Origin: Agrypnia vestita
Lineage: Eukaryota > Arthropoda > Insecta > Trichoptera > Phryganeidae
Assembly: GCA_016648135.1 (NCBI GenBank)
Contig: JADDOH010023038.1
Coordinates: 1-64,000 of the forward strand
DNA length: 64,000 bases
Reading direction: 5' to 3'
Under the pieces are notes generated by a model. That model saw only the letters and a list, made by a program, of their open reading frames with translations. It did not search any database and was not told the DNA's origin. Of the stretch, positions 1-10,858 are shown in pieces (position 1 is the stretch's first letter; the number at the start of each line of letters is the position of its first letter). The translations under genes were made by a program, and so were the position numbers.

Positions 1-630
1 AGGTTGACATATTTATCACGGAAATAGATTATTTTCTTACAACTTGTATAAGAAAAGTTTTTCTAAATAACTATCGGGCGAATAAAATACAATACAATAA
101 AGTCTTTATGATGACAATGATGGCCCGGCCTACCAGAGAAGGCACGAGGGGATAATATGGATAGCCAGCGCTGAATATGTCCATAGTATGCGTAAGGACC
201 TTGGATTTGGTCAAGCTCCTCCCGAACGGCCACTGTGACAAATCAGCGATCCTTGCGTGATCTAGGTCATCCACAAACGAGCCATATTACAGGAGAGCTG
301 TTTGAAGTTTGACTTTACATATAAAATGAGCGTATTTGTCAGCTTTTACGTGCAGTGGGAACATCGCAGCACGACTTTTATCTAACCAATTATTTGGGAA
401 AAAAAATCGGAATAAAATATATATTTCGAAATATTTCCCATCACAATTGTAATAATAACATTCATATTTTGATATATCATAAAAATATGAAGCATAAGTA
501 ATCTATATTATTTTCAATACATACGTTTACAAAAAAAGTCACGTTTTCCACTGCACTGGTATTTACTAACATTTTTTTAATCTGTATTCCGAAGAAGAGT
601 AGGTATTCCCTATGTGTTAGTACAAAAAAG
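1..630. other. AT-rich stretch without a recognisable gene
   Basis: No coding segment here resembles a known family. A 67-codon minus-strand frame at 71-274 shows no recognisable motif. Its 3' side (about 60-110) reads on the minus strand like an AT-rich tail with repeated TATTG, so it may be the end of an old retroelement, but I cannot support that further. Confidence 0.4.
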
Positions 631-639
631 TAAAAAAAG

Positions 640-870
640 TAGTTTTGGTAGGTATCCGAGTTTACGTAGGGACCATCGAAACAGTTCACCAGTTCTACCA
701 CCAGAGCAACCTCAGCCCTCATACTACCCATGTGCTTACACGACTAGAAGCTCCTTACTATCAGCTACCTGTGTTGTGACCTCAGCGGGAATCGTACCGG
801 AACTTCTGGTATGGACACTGGACTGCGAGGGCCGCTATAGCGGACTAATTCGGAGGAGCGGGTGTTACCC
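640..870 (-). repeat. tRNA-derived SINE-like repeat, family 2, copy 1
   Basis: Read on the minus strand, the segment around 780-830 carries a B-box-like core (TACGATTCCCGC) followed by TGAGGTCACAACACA. The same arrangement (TTCGATTCCCAGTGAGGTC then TCAATACAAC) occurs on the minus strand near 60,335-60,350. Two copies sharing the sequence downstream of the B box support a dispersed tRNA-related SINE family. The 102-codon plus frame across this block is a by-product. Boundaries are approximate and no poly-A tail is evident. Confidence 0.5.
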
Positions 871-1039
871 AGAAACTAAAAATGATTTAGTTTACATCTT
901 TTCATTTATGTTCGTACAATAAATGATTGTTAAACCAAAATAAATCACTATTAAAATAAAATTTCACAATATTGCTTACAAATATTTTATTTATTTATAG
1001 ATTTGTATTTTTAAGTGTATTATGCGTATATAATTATAA

Positions 1040-2345
1040 TTAAAAATTATAGACCAATATCGCTTTCATCAAACATAGCAAAGATCTTTGAAAAAGTTGT
1101 TAAAAACAACTTAATAGCTATATCCAAAGCAAAAATGTATTAAATCCGCGACAATGTAACTTTAGAGATAATTTAGGCACTCAGGATGCGATTGTCAAAC
1201 TAACATATATTATTTATCATAATCTCGATAGTGGAGAAAAATTTCTGGGAATTTTTGTGGACTTGAGAAAGGCATTTGATAGCATTCACATTCAAAACTT
1301 GTTTCAAAATTTAAAAAAATAGGAATAAGGGGAATGATATTATCCTGGTTCCAGAGCTATCTTAAAGAACGAAGCCAGATAGTGAGAGTTGGACGTAAAC
1401 TAAGTGGATCACTAACTACATCTTTTGGTATTCCGCAGGGAACAGTAATAGGTCCAATACTATGTATTATTTATGTTAACAAGATGTTCAAATTACCTTT
1501 AAAAGGAGAAATTGTATCTTTTGCTGACGATACTGCATTAATTATAAAAGAAAAGACATGGGGTGATGTAAATATAAAAGCAAACAGAGCTGTAAACATT
1601 TTGAAATCATAGTATGACAAAAACTTTTTGTCTTTAAATGCAGAAAAAACTGTATATATCCCGTTTTCTATTACCAAAAGGGATTCACCTGAACATATTC
1701 ACTCCAATCAATGTGATGATAAAAATATTGTAATAATGAAAATTGTCTGGTAAGAGCAGTATCAAGTACTTGGGTGTCATAATTGACAGCAATCTAAAAT
1801 GGAAAGAGCAAATATATTCCACAGTCACTAGGATGAGAAAACTCATATACCTATTCATAAGGCTACGAAATATCTTACCAATAAACATGCTTAAGGTGGT
1901 ATACTTTGCGTTTGCCCAGTCCATACTACAGTATGGTATAGTTGACTGGGATGGAACCATTAAATCTAATATACTACCAGTGGAAATAGTTCAGAGAGTA
2001 ATTATCAAAGTGATTTTGAGGAGACCCTCAATATTCCCAACAAGGGAACTTTTCAACATTTTTAAGGTCCCAAATATTAATCAAATCTATAAAAAATTTG
2101 CTATACTTCAAATTCACAAAATGTACATCAATAATAGTCCATTTGGAAGTTTTAGAAGTAGACCGAGAACAGCTGGAAATATTTTGATACCTAAATGTAA
2201 TACTAGCACAGCCCAACACCGTTTCGCCTATCAATGAGTATCATTCTTTAATGCTTTTCCTAATGAAATGAAGACGGAAAAAAAATACAGAAAATTCAAA
2301 ACTAAATTGAATAATCTTCTACAAAAAACCATTACAATAACGCGA
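1040..2345 (+). pseudogene. Decayed LINE reverse transcriptase (Jockey/I-like group), 5'-truncated
   Basis: Non-LTR reverse transcriptase motifs follow one another in the correct order but in different frames. NYRPISLSSNIAKIFEKVV is near 1050-1110, then DLRKAFDSIH near 1261-1290. GIPQGTVIGPILCIIYVNK and the catalytic FADDTAL lie in an open 92-codon segment (1334-1612). IKYLGVIIDSNLKWKEQI opens a 164-codon thumb and C-terminal segment (1743-2237), and a frayed tail runs to about 2345. Stops and frameshifts at about 1140, 1320, 1610, 1740 and 2237 make it a dead copy. No endonuclease domain is visible upstream, as expected of a 5'-truncated insertion. The QRVIIKVIL region recurs as QRVILKVIL near 6240-6270, so the family has at least two copies here. 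Confidence 0.8.
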
Positions 2346-2423
2346 TGAAAAAAATCTTACCAAAAACAATCAATGTATACATACTTTTAAATGTTATTAC
2401 AATACCTTCTTAATTGTTAATTC

Positions 2424-2598
2424 TTATAACTTAATTTAACGTGTCCTTGTGTATATCTTATTTACTTAATCTAAAGCCTTACATTTTTGTCTTCTTGTAT
2501 TGTTTACATCTTACTTACTTAATTTAATGTTTTAATTTTTATAACATAATCTAACGTTTCTTTGTCAATATCTTACTTATTTAATCTAATGTCTTACA
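2424..2598 (+). repeat. Diverged tandem repeat (about 115-bp period) in the LINE 3' region
   Basis: The phrase TTATAACTTAATTTAACGTG (2424 on) recurs as TTATAACATAATCTAACGTT at 2539 on, and both are followed by TATCTTA...TTTAATCTAA and GTCTTACA or GCCTTACA. Two copies about 115 bp apart lie directly after the LINE C-terminus, where some LINEs carry repeated 3' untranslated sequence. A run of nine C residues follows near 2640-2650. Confidence 0.5.
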
Positions 2599-2774
2599 CT
2601 AACGATCACATTAATAATAGATACATACATATATGACAATGCCCCCCCCACTTTAAAACATGAGAATAAATTCTCATTTAAAAGTGGGTAAGCGTGCAAT
2701 ATAAATATTTTATTATATTGAATACACTCTAAAGTTTGTAAATTTACCAAATAAATACAAAAAAAAAAATAAAA

Positions 2775-4713
2775 ATAAAAATGCACGAATAAATGCACTG
2801 CACCAATGAAAACAGTTTTTCTCCAGAGTGTGTAAGAACATGGGTTTTAAGTGCGTAAGAGATTGTGTTTTAAAACCTGACTTACGATTTAATGAATAAT
2901 TACGCTGCGAAAGTGAAAACAATATTCTCCAGAGTGCGTAAGAGCATGTGTTTTTAAGTGTGACTTCTGACTGCACGAATAACCGCACTGCGAATACTAA
3001 AAGAGTTTTTTCCCGTGTGTTTAAGTACATGTACTATTAATTTTGACTTCTTATAGCACGAATAATTGTACAGAGAACATGAAAACAGTTTTTCACCAGA
3101 GTGCGTAAGACTGTCTTTTTAAGTTTGGTTTTAATTAACATGAATAATTGCACTGTGGACACGATTTTTTTTTTCCAGAATGCCTAAGCACATGTTTTTT
3201 TAAATTTGACTTTTGTATGCAAGAATAATTGCACTGCGAACATGAAAACAGTTTTTCTCCAAAGTGCGTAAGAGAATGTCTTTTTAAGTGTGATTTCTGA
3301 TTGCACGAATAATCGCACTGCGAACATGAAAACAGTTTTTCTCCAGAGTGCGTAAGAGAATGTATTTTCAAGTGTGACTTCTGATTGCACGAATAATCGC
3401 ACTGCGAACATGAAAACAGTTTTTCTCCAGAGTGCGTAAGAGAATGTGTTTTTAAACTTGACTTTCGATTGCACGAATAATTGCACTGCAAACATGAAAA
3501 CAGTTTTTCTCCAGAGTGCGTAAGAGCATGTATTTTTAAGTGTGACTTCTGATTGCACGAATAATCGCACTGCGAACATGAAAACAGTTTTTCACCAGAG
3601 TGCGTAAGACTATGTCTTTTTAAGTCTGATTTTAAATTACATGAATAATTGCACTGTGGACACGAAATTTTTTTTTTTTCAGAATGCCTAAGCACATGTT
3701 TTATTAAATTTGACTTTTCTATGCAAGAATAATTGCACTGCGAACATGAAAACAGTTTTTCTCCAGAAGTGCGTGTGACTTCTGATTGCACGAATAATCG
3801 CACTGCGAACATGAAAACAGTTTTTCTCCAGAGTGCGTAAGAGAATGTGTCTGATTGCACGAATAATCGCACTGCGAACATGAAAACAGTTTTTCTCCAG
3901 AGTGCGTAAGAGAATGTGTGTGACTTTATTGCACGACTGCGAACATGAAAACAGTTTTTCTCCAGAGTGCGTAAGAGAATGCACGAATAATTGCACTGCA
4001 AACACGAAAACAGTTTTTCTTCAGAGTGCGTAAGAGCATGTATTTTTAAGTGTGACTTCTGATTGCACGAATAATTGCACTGCGAACATGAAAACAGTTT
4101 TTCTCCAGAGTGCGTAAGAGAATGTGTTTTTAAACTTGACTTTCGATTGCACGAATAATTGCACTGCGAACATGAAAACAGGTTTTCACCAGAGTGCGTA
4201 AGATTATGTCTTTTTAAGTCTGATTTTAAATTACATGAATAATTGCACTGTGGACACGAAAATTTTTTTTTTCCAGAATGCCTAAGCACATGTTTTATTA
4301 AATTTGACTTTTGTATGCTAGAATAATTGCACTGCGAACATGAAAACAGTTTTTCTCCAGAGTGCGTAAGAGAATGTGTTTTTAAACTTGACTTTCGATT
4401 GCACGAATAATTGCACTGCAAACATGAAAACAGTTTTTCTACAGAGTGCGTAACAGCATGTATTTTCTTCGCACGAGTGCGAACATGAAAACAGAGAGTG
4501 CAAGAGAATGTGTTTTTAAGTGATTGACGAATTTGCGATTGCACGAATAATTGCACTGCAAGCATGAAAACATCTTCTTATCAGCGGTGGTAAGCGTGCA
4601 ACTGCTTGTGGATCTGTTAAGGTTGGAAGCTGCCTCCGATTCTGGCCGATTTCCAGAGACAGAAGACGACGCAGTTGAATTTTCCATGAAAGAATCTTGT
4701 ATTCGCAAGAGAC
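2775..4713 (-). pseudogene. Tandem C2H2 zinc-finger exon, 84-bp repeat unit, frameshifted
   Basis: The exon opens after a good acceptor (TTTGCAG, first base 4713) in the frame of LLRIQDSFMENST and reaches the first finger (MFSCLQCNYSCNRK) near 4570. A deletion inside the next finger (about 4500-4460) breaks the frame. A second frame is then open for 476 codons (4565-3135) and encodes about twelve complete CxxC...HxxxH fingers. The unit is 84 bp. Finger classes (NRKSSLKTH, IQKSNLIKH, NLKSDLKRH, NQKSHLKIH) recur in the same order, so blocks of several fingers were duplicated together. About 3980-3740 is read out of frame within that open reading frame and returns to frame without a stop. A TAA replaces the Asn codon after CPQCNYSC at 3135, and about four more eroded units continue to about 2775. 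Confidence 0.7.
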
Positions 4714-7700
4714 CTGCAAAGTAAACATTTATCATTTAACAGCAACTTATGTACTGACTAAACTTCAATGTTGAAAGTGTTCAAGTTTATGTTTATTTCC
4801 AAACAAAGAAAAATTCTGTTCAGATTCCTGCAGTCAGTACAATAACCAGTACTATTTTTTGTTTAAGATTTTTTCCATACGGCCTCTTATTAATTTGACT
4901 CTCTTTGATATTCACGTAGTCACCTTGTACTTATGCAAAGCAGCGGTATTGCTTATACTGCTAATAATTAATAATGTTTCTACTTTCTGCATTAACGCTT
5001 TATCTCATATCACTTCTATCACGCTTCTCCTAGAACCGAATATAATTCCTACTTTGACATTGGTCTTTTGATATATTTGAAACTCTTCGCCTTACACTCC
5101 TGCGCCACGCTGTTCTTTCATCACATTTGGAAGCTTGCGAATTGCACTTTCACTGTAAATTTTTTTTTCATAAAAATAATAATACAGTTTTATTAGAAAA
5201 ATAAATAATAAAGAGAAAACGTCAAAAATTTCGGTAAAACATTTGATACATAGCGCGCAATGACAGCTGGCAATGGCCAGTATATTTTATAATATTTCTA
5301 CACATTAAACATGAAAAACAGATTAACACGGTCATAAAGGAGGTTAAGAGCTATTCAGATATCTTTATTGGAGAATCTACGACGCCATATAATGAAAACC
5401 TTGTGTGGAAAACAAAGAGAAAAACAAAAGAACTAGATTGTGAAAATACATGATTTAAAGATGAACGAATTTATGTAAGAAGGTAAACAAATTCGAAGTT
5501 AATTGTAATAAAACATGAAGATGATTTATCCAAATTGCTAAATCAGTCATAATTCTCTCAACAATTGTTTTCCCTTAGTTTGTGAATATTTCGCTTCCTA
5601 GAAATGACTGAGTAAGTGTTATATATGAACATAATTAATATGAAAATATTTACTATACAATCACAAATCCAAATGAATGTGTACACCTTAAACCCAATTT
5701 TAATATAATGCATCAATCTATCAGTAGTCTGAATACAAATTTTGAATAATTACCAGAGCGAATCAATTACTTCCAAATACAAATGGATATAACAATTCTA
5801 GCAGGGTGTAAAATAAAGATAAATATTCAGATAAAAACCTAGAAGGTTAACAAGCCAACTAACTTCGGATGGACCGAAAAATCATCTCGAAAGTTACAAT
5901 ATCCTCTAAAAGAATCAATATGGATTCAGAGAAAAAGTACTGAAGTATCAGTGATGTCATAGCATTTGTCACTGAACCTCAACGAATCAAATGGACAAGG
6001 GTAATTTAGATTAGTTTTGATCACTAAAACAGTAAGACAAATATCTTTCTGTTTTAGTGATCTAACGAAAGCATTCGACACGTCAATCCATAATCTACAA
6101 TTCAAAAAAACTAACTACAATTGGAATTGCTGGGATAACTGGAAGACAATAGCAAAAAAAAATACACTGCTAAACAATATTAGAATATGGCATAATAGGA
6201 TGGGGAGCCTACACACGTGTTAAACAACTTTTAGAGCACAAAAGGTTATACTCAAAGTAATACTTAATATGCCAATTATTCAAAGATTTCGATATTGCGA
6301 AAATCTGGCAAATTTATGCAAAAAACCCAAGACTAAGCAAAAATAAATATTAATTAATACCGACTACAAGAACTACATTTGGGTAGAGATCCATTAAATA
6401 TTACTCCACTAAGGCATGGTTGTTTCAAGTTCGATCAAAGTAAGCGATCGATTAAAGCATAGATTTTTACGAAAACGGATCGTCTGATTAGTGGAGAACG
6501 TAAAATGCTTTAAAAGAACGCTTACTTTAATCCAACTTGAAACAACCGGCCCTAAATTGTATAACAGACTAACAATGGAAATAAAAAGTGCTGCTAATGG
6601 GATAATATTTAATAATCACATTATAAAATGGATAAAGGTATTAGGCATCGAAGAGATAAAAATGAAACTAACGAAACATATTTCCCAATAAAAAATAAAG
6701 TAGGAATTAAGTGTAAATTTTAAACAATGTTATAGTAAGAATGTTTTTGTATATCGTGCCCACCTCGACATATGATTATCCTAGTGAGGGGTACTGTTAT
6801 AATTAATAGAAAAAAAAAAAAAAAAATTAAGGTGCGGCAAATTTATTTTTTGATTATTATTTTTATATTATATATGAAAAAACGATATATTCATTTGTAC
6901 ATAAATTTGACAAAAGCCTTCTATGTCGTACACCGTTTTTTTAAAGGAATTTATTTCAACACGAAAAGAAAGGGATTTGGTATCACAAAACTATCAACAT
7001 CTCCAGATCGAACACGTTTTTCCTAAAAGTCAAACTATCTTGTAATCTAACTGTACACGTTGCCTAGTTTATGGGCCATGGCAATGGTGGATGAATGTGA
7101 AAGTTTGGTATGACATTTTTTGACATAATCCAAGGAAATAAACCGCTCACCAGGGCGCTGTTCGGCCCTTCTGGAGTACTCCTCACACTCCAGCTTGATG
7201 TCGGGATAGGATATGTCCACATCAGTGTAGAGCTCTTCATCTCCGCTCCCGGCTGCAGGCCCCCCACCTGTCTGCACATCACCTCCCTGCGCACTTCCCC
7301 AGCCCGCCTTGCTGGAACCTACTTCTGGAACCAGAAACAATAATCCTGTACAGCAGAGCGGGATAGATGTCTGCCTCCTGGGCTCGGCTCCATGTCCCTC
7401 AAGCTGGTCATCATATAACAACCTGGGTCCAGATCAGGCCACCGGGCGGGCTGATTTTCCTCATTTTTAGCACTTTTACACAATTATTGACACATACGTT
7501 CACTTATTCATATATCAAGTATTATTTTATTAATTACTATGAGTAAAACATGTAAAATATTAATATTTGTCCGACTTACAAATCGAAATAACTCTGCATG
7601 TATACTGAGTTTACACCAACGGAGTGCGCGTTTCAGTTTTAGCATCGTAGCAAAAAATGAAAATTAAGTCCGAGAGTTTTTTTTTTAAAATACAACGTTT

Positions 7701-9130
7701 TTTGTAAAGGAAAAATGTCTCATTCATTATTTCGTTTGATTACATTCATAGACGCATTAGCCCCACTTCAAGTTAGTGCTGCCAGGCTGAATAATACATA
7801 ACACTTTTTTTTTTAGATATTGCGGAATCATCAATTTAATAAATTATATAAAAAATGAAATATCTAAAGCCGTAAAAAAGAAGGATTACTGGAGAGATTG
7901 TTACTGATACAGTTTATTTGGCAGTTAACATGGGTTATGCTGTGAACAAACGTTATTTATAGGTTTAACTATTATTTTATAAAACTGTACAGTTGTCAGT
8001 TTAGTTTATTATGTGAAAATTCCTAATGACAGTGAGCAATTAGAAAATAATAAAAGTTATCAGGCGAAAACAAAAGCAAAAACAAATATTAATAATTTAA
8101 ATATATTAAAGTGTTATCAATTAAATTTATGATCTCCCTAGACATGGTATTATTGCATTAACATACATTTTTAACCAATATGTAAACATCAATTATTTTA
8201 GAATAAACACACCTTCACCGGGAATTTTTTTTGTCACACGTAAAGTCGAGTGTTCTGATTTCAAAAATGATATTTATATGCGCCGCAAAAAATTATTTAA
8301 AATGTATCACAGTTCAGTTTTACATTTTTGCCATTACAAGTCTGATAGTTGCATGTTTGTCTATGACATGAATAAATATTGATTGAATATATGAATTTAT
8401 CTATAGATTCACTTGTGTGAACACAGAATGCGCGTCACATCAATATTCTTACTAAAAAATTAAATTAATTAAATTAGTAGATTAAAACAAACAATAAAAT
8501 TAATTTTTTAAAACGTCAATCTACAAAGTTGCTCAACTAATTAAAAAAATAATATTCTTAAAATTCTCAAAATAAGCTTGCATAATGAAATATTTGCTTT
8601 TGCTATGAAAACATGACTAACTTGCTGGTGTTTACATTAAATATAAACATGTATATTTTGATAAATTTAACTGTATCTCGCTTTGCATCGAATGTTTTGT
8701 CTCACTTCGTATACCGGTTAACATTATTAAAGGAAAACGCATGTTTGGAAAAAAACTCCCAAAAGCGAGATAATTTTTAAACTGTGGGCAACACTATAAC
8801 TATTCGGATACACCCTTTAATTATTCACTTAATTTTTCGGACTTTACTTTGGATTTTAGAAATCTGGTCACCTTAGTTTAGACTATTTTTCGGTCACATC
8901 AGGTGCGCGCATTTCACATCACTGAGAATTAATCGATAATGAAACAATTCCTCACCGGCGCGCTGGTCGGCCCTCCTGGAGTACTCCGAGCACTCCTGCT
9001 TGACGTCAGGATACGATATGTCCACATCAGTGTAGAGCGCTTCATCGCCGCTCCCGGCTGCGGACCCTGGCTCGGGCTTGACGGCAGGAACATCTTGCTC
9101 AGCGCGGTTCATGGTTGTAATATGTTCCAA
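2775..9130 (-). CDS. Lineage-specific C2H2 zinc-finger gene (array probably decaying)
   Basis: Proposed model on the minus strand: exon N1 (9130-8956), optional exon N2 (7324-7151), then a zinc-finger exon from 4713 downward. N1 ends in phase 1, N2 is phase 1 at both ends, and the zinc-finger exon begins in phase 1 (G|GT CTC), so N1-ZF and N1-N2-ZF both keep frame. The deduced protein has an acidic N-terminus rich in G, S, D and E, a Ser/Thr-rich linker (STASSSVSGNRPESEAASN) and an array of 28-residue fingers joined by HSGEKLF-type linkers. Such arrays bind DNA, and a nuclear role is expected from the family. Against full function are a frameshift near 4500-4460, a frame excursion near 3980-3740 and a stop at 3135. 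I do not recognise an ortholog, and it could be a pseudogene or a multi-isoform gene. Confidence 0.6.
4740..6015. other. Gene-free AT-rich interval
   Basis: Under the proposed model this lies in the intron between exon N2 and the zinc-finger exon. A short 70-codon plus frame (4859-5071) looks like chance sequence. I see no repeat that recurs elsewhere in the window. Confidence 0.4.
6020..6690 (+). pseudogene. Strongly decayed LINE reverse-transcriptase remnant
   Basis: FCFSDLTKAFDTSIHNL (about 6045-6100) matches the start of a non-LTR RT palm. QRVILKVILNMPII (about 6235-6280) matches QRVIIKVILRRPSI of the 1.0-2.3 kb copy. QLETTGPKLYNRLTMEIKS (about 6530-6590) resembles the C-terminal tail of such proteins. 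The YADD motif is lost and several stops intervene. Another scrap (INLTKAFYVVHRF) lies near 6900-6945. Confidence 0.6.
7151..7324 (-). CDS. Candidate internal exon N2 of the zinc-finger gene (phase 1-1)
   Basis: Read on the minus strand, a pyrimidine-rich acceptor (TTTCTGGTTCCAG) precedes 7324 and a strong donor (CCCTG|GTGAGC) follows 7151. The 174-nt segment is exactly 58 codons with both borders in phase 1, so including or skipping it keeps frame. It encodes a Gly-rich start (GGDVQTGGGPAAGSGDE) followed by YTDVDISYPDIKLECEEYS and RRAEQRP. The second half closely matches exon N1. GC content is far above the flanking AT-rich DNA. The function of the module is unknown; the DIKLE and VKQE-like cores resemble sumoylation consensus sites, which is inference only. 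Confidence 0.55.
7440..8400. other. AT-rich intronic interval between N1 and N2
   Basis: No open frame with family resemblance. Long A/T runs dominate. I see nothing beyond scattered low-complexity sequence until the SINE scraps that start near 8405. Confidence 0.4.
8405..8640 (-). repeat. Broken copy of tRNA-derived SINE family 1
   Basis: The reverse complement of about 8405-8455 gives the SINE tail (AGTAAGAATATTGATGTGAC). That of about 8605-8640 gives the post-B-box body (CAGCAAGTTAGTC then ATG TTTTCATA). Both match the complete copy at 54,443-54,634. The intervening AT-rich sequence separates the two blocks, and the tRNA-like head is missing. Confidence 0.55.
8956..9130 (-). CDS. Candidate first coding exon N1 of the zinc-finger gene
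   Basis: Two in-frame ATGs (9130 and 9112) open a 58-codon exon ending at a consensus donor (GCGCCG|GTGAGG; last base 8956) in phase 1. It encodes MNRAEQDVPAVKPEPGS, then AAGSGDEALYTDVDISYPD and VKQECSEYSRRADQRA. The second ATG has the better context (ACCATGA). The last roughly 37 codons are a close duplicate of exon N2. The phase-1 donor joins to the zinc-finger exon to read RAGLLRIQDSFMENS without a stop. The exon is GC-rich in AT-rich surroundings. That it belongs to the finger array about 4.2 kb away is inferred from strand, phase and order. Confidence 0.6.
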
Positions 9131-9142
9131 GGAGAAGCGTCA

Positions 9143-9175
9143 ATCAAACGGCGTTCATAAAATGGCTGATAACCA
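9143..9175 (-). promoter_or_regulatory. Possible 10-codon upstream ORF before exon N1
   Basis: On the minus strand an ATG at 9175 opens ten codons (MVISHFMNAV) and ends in TGA at 9145-9143, just upstream of the N1 start codons. If the transcript starts upstream of 9175, this uORF could lower translation of the zinc-finger protein. The transcription start is unknown. Confidence 0.25.
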
Positions 9176-9942
9176 TAGACACGAACGACGTGCAGACGAG
9201 TAATCTTTTTTTTTTGTCGGTAATAGGGATGGGACGTTTCGTTCATCGAAAATTATATATGTATTGTTAATTCGACCGTTTTACACCTTTAACAAGTTTT
9301 TAACCTTTTCGTCACTAAGCATCCAAAACTTCCATCTGGTCCGAAGCGGGGTATCGAAATACCCCAAATCATATTCATAGAAACGATAGTAAATGAGCGT
9401 CACGAGCGCCCGCCTCGCGGACATCTGTACGGCGAATGAATCATCGAACACGTGTGCGCCGACCATCGGCGGATAACCAGTGCTTTTTAAACATTGCGAA
9501 ATATATATTTATAAATATATTTCGCATAATTATGGAACTGTTTATTATTTTCATTAAGATAGTGTTGAAGAAAGGAACATAAACAATTATAAAATCGCAA
9601 TTATTTACAAGAAAACAAAAACAAAGGAACAACAAATGGTAAACGAAGATAGATGAATACAGAAAATTTTCACAGATTAATTGATTTTGTTATCACAAAT
9701 GATTTTAAGTTAGAGGTAGAAGTATTAGAAAGACCAATAATAATGATAATAACACAACATGATAATGATTGGACTTTCAAAAAATAGGTCAACAGAAAAT
9801 TATAAAAAAGGAAAAAGTTTTAAAAAAATTAATAAATATATTTAAGAAGTATTTTTAAATCAACTCAGAAAACAGAAGTGGCCAGGAATAATAAATCTAA
9901 AGGTGCTATTGATAATATAATACCGGAAACAACCATGAGATA

Positions 9943-10410
9943 TACAGGGTGTCTAATTGCTAGTTGCAAAACTTTACAGGTGGCTCTCTGCCTTGATAAT
10001 GATTCGAAAATGTTTAAGCAACCATGACCAAAAATCAAAAGTTATGGAGATGTTCAATATCAAAGTTTGCATTTTTTTTTTAATATTTCTGACTCATTTT
10101 TGCAGAAAGTTGAAGAATCATTATAGTAACTTATATCGATTATGAAAAATTCATTTGCTTCAATACAACTTAAATAAAATGATAACATTGCAAAAATTGA
10201 AACAAGGTTTTTATCGTTTTATTTAAATTGTATTGAAGCAAATGAATTTTTCATAATCGACACGAGTTATTCAACTTTCGGCATAAACGATGTCAGAAAC
10301 ATTGAAAAAAAAATGCAAACTTTGATACTGCATATCTCAACAACTATTGGTCGTGGTTGCTTGAACATTTTAGACCAGTAGCCGATTCTTAACAAAGTAC
10401 TTCCAGGGTT
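9943..10410. mobile_element. Foldback MITE, family A, copy 1
   Basis: The left end begins TACAGGGTGTCTAATTG at 9943. The left arm (TTTACAGGTGGCTCTCTGCC, AAAATGTTTAAGCAACCATG, CAAAGTTTGCATTTTTTT) is repeated in inverse order on the right (ATGCAAACTTTGATACTGCA, GGTTGCTTGAACATTTTAGA). The centre is a strong hairpin: TGCTTCAATACAA on the left pairs with TTGTATTGAAGCA on the right (about 10,140-10,260). No coding sequence is present. Related copies or halves lie at about 10.6, 19.9, 45.6 and 60.8 kb. Confidence 0.7.
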
Positions 10411-10574
10411 TGCGTTAATTACGTGACATGTTTTCATGTTAAAAGCACACAGAAAAAAATTGACCGCACGTTTGAAATTGTTAACGCTAAAGAGTTTAGA
10501 GAGAGCACACAATGCGGGTTGCCCAAGACGTGTGGACACGCACACGCACGCACACAAGCCCGTCGTACTGTAAT

Positions 10575-10795
10575 GTTCACGTTGAACTATCATTACTGTA
10601 TTACTGTAATGATAGTTCAACGTTTTGCAAAAAATATGTGAGAACTATTGGAAAAAAAATGCAAACTTAGATGTCGCATATCTCCATAACTATTGATATT
10701 AGGTCATGGTTGCCTGAATATTTTTGACTCATAATCAAGGCAGGAACCCACCTGTAAAGTATTGTGGACTAGTTCTGTTATTACACATTAAGAGC
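10575..10795. mobile_element. Foldback MITE, family A, half copy with a small hairpin
   Basis: A near-perfect hairpin (GTTGAACTATCATTACTGTA with its inverse, 10,580-10,622) precedes the right arm of family A: ATGCAAACTTAGATGTCGCA, then GTCATGGTTGCCTGAATATT, then CCCACCTGTAAAGTATTGTG, to GTTATTACAC near 10,790. It follows copy 1 after about 160 bp of unrelated sequence and may be a rearranged partner of it. Confidence 0.6.
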
Positions 10796-10858
10796 AGGGC
10801 TTATCTAAGACGCAAACAAGTTTTTGTTCGCTCCAATTATTCAAAATATTTGTGATTA

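Noticed and set aside
2775..4565. Regular 84-bp repeat suggesting a CRISPR-like or satellite array
   Set aside because: The period equals 28 codons and translates to canonical C2H2 fingers; there are no unique spacers, and this is eukaryotic DNA.
9226..9260. TAGGGATGGGACGTTTCGTT, resembling a hAT terminus
   Set aside because: Only one end was seen; no inverse terminus and no 8-bp duplication were found nearby, unlike the 49.1 kb element.
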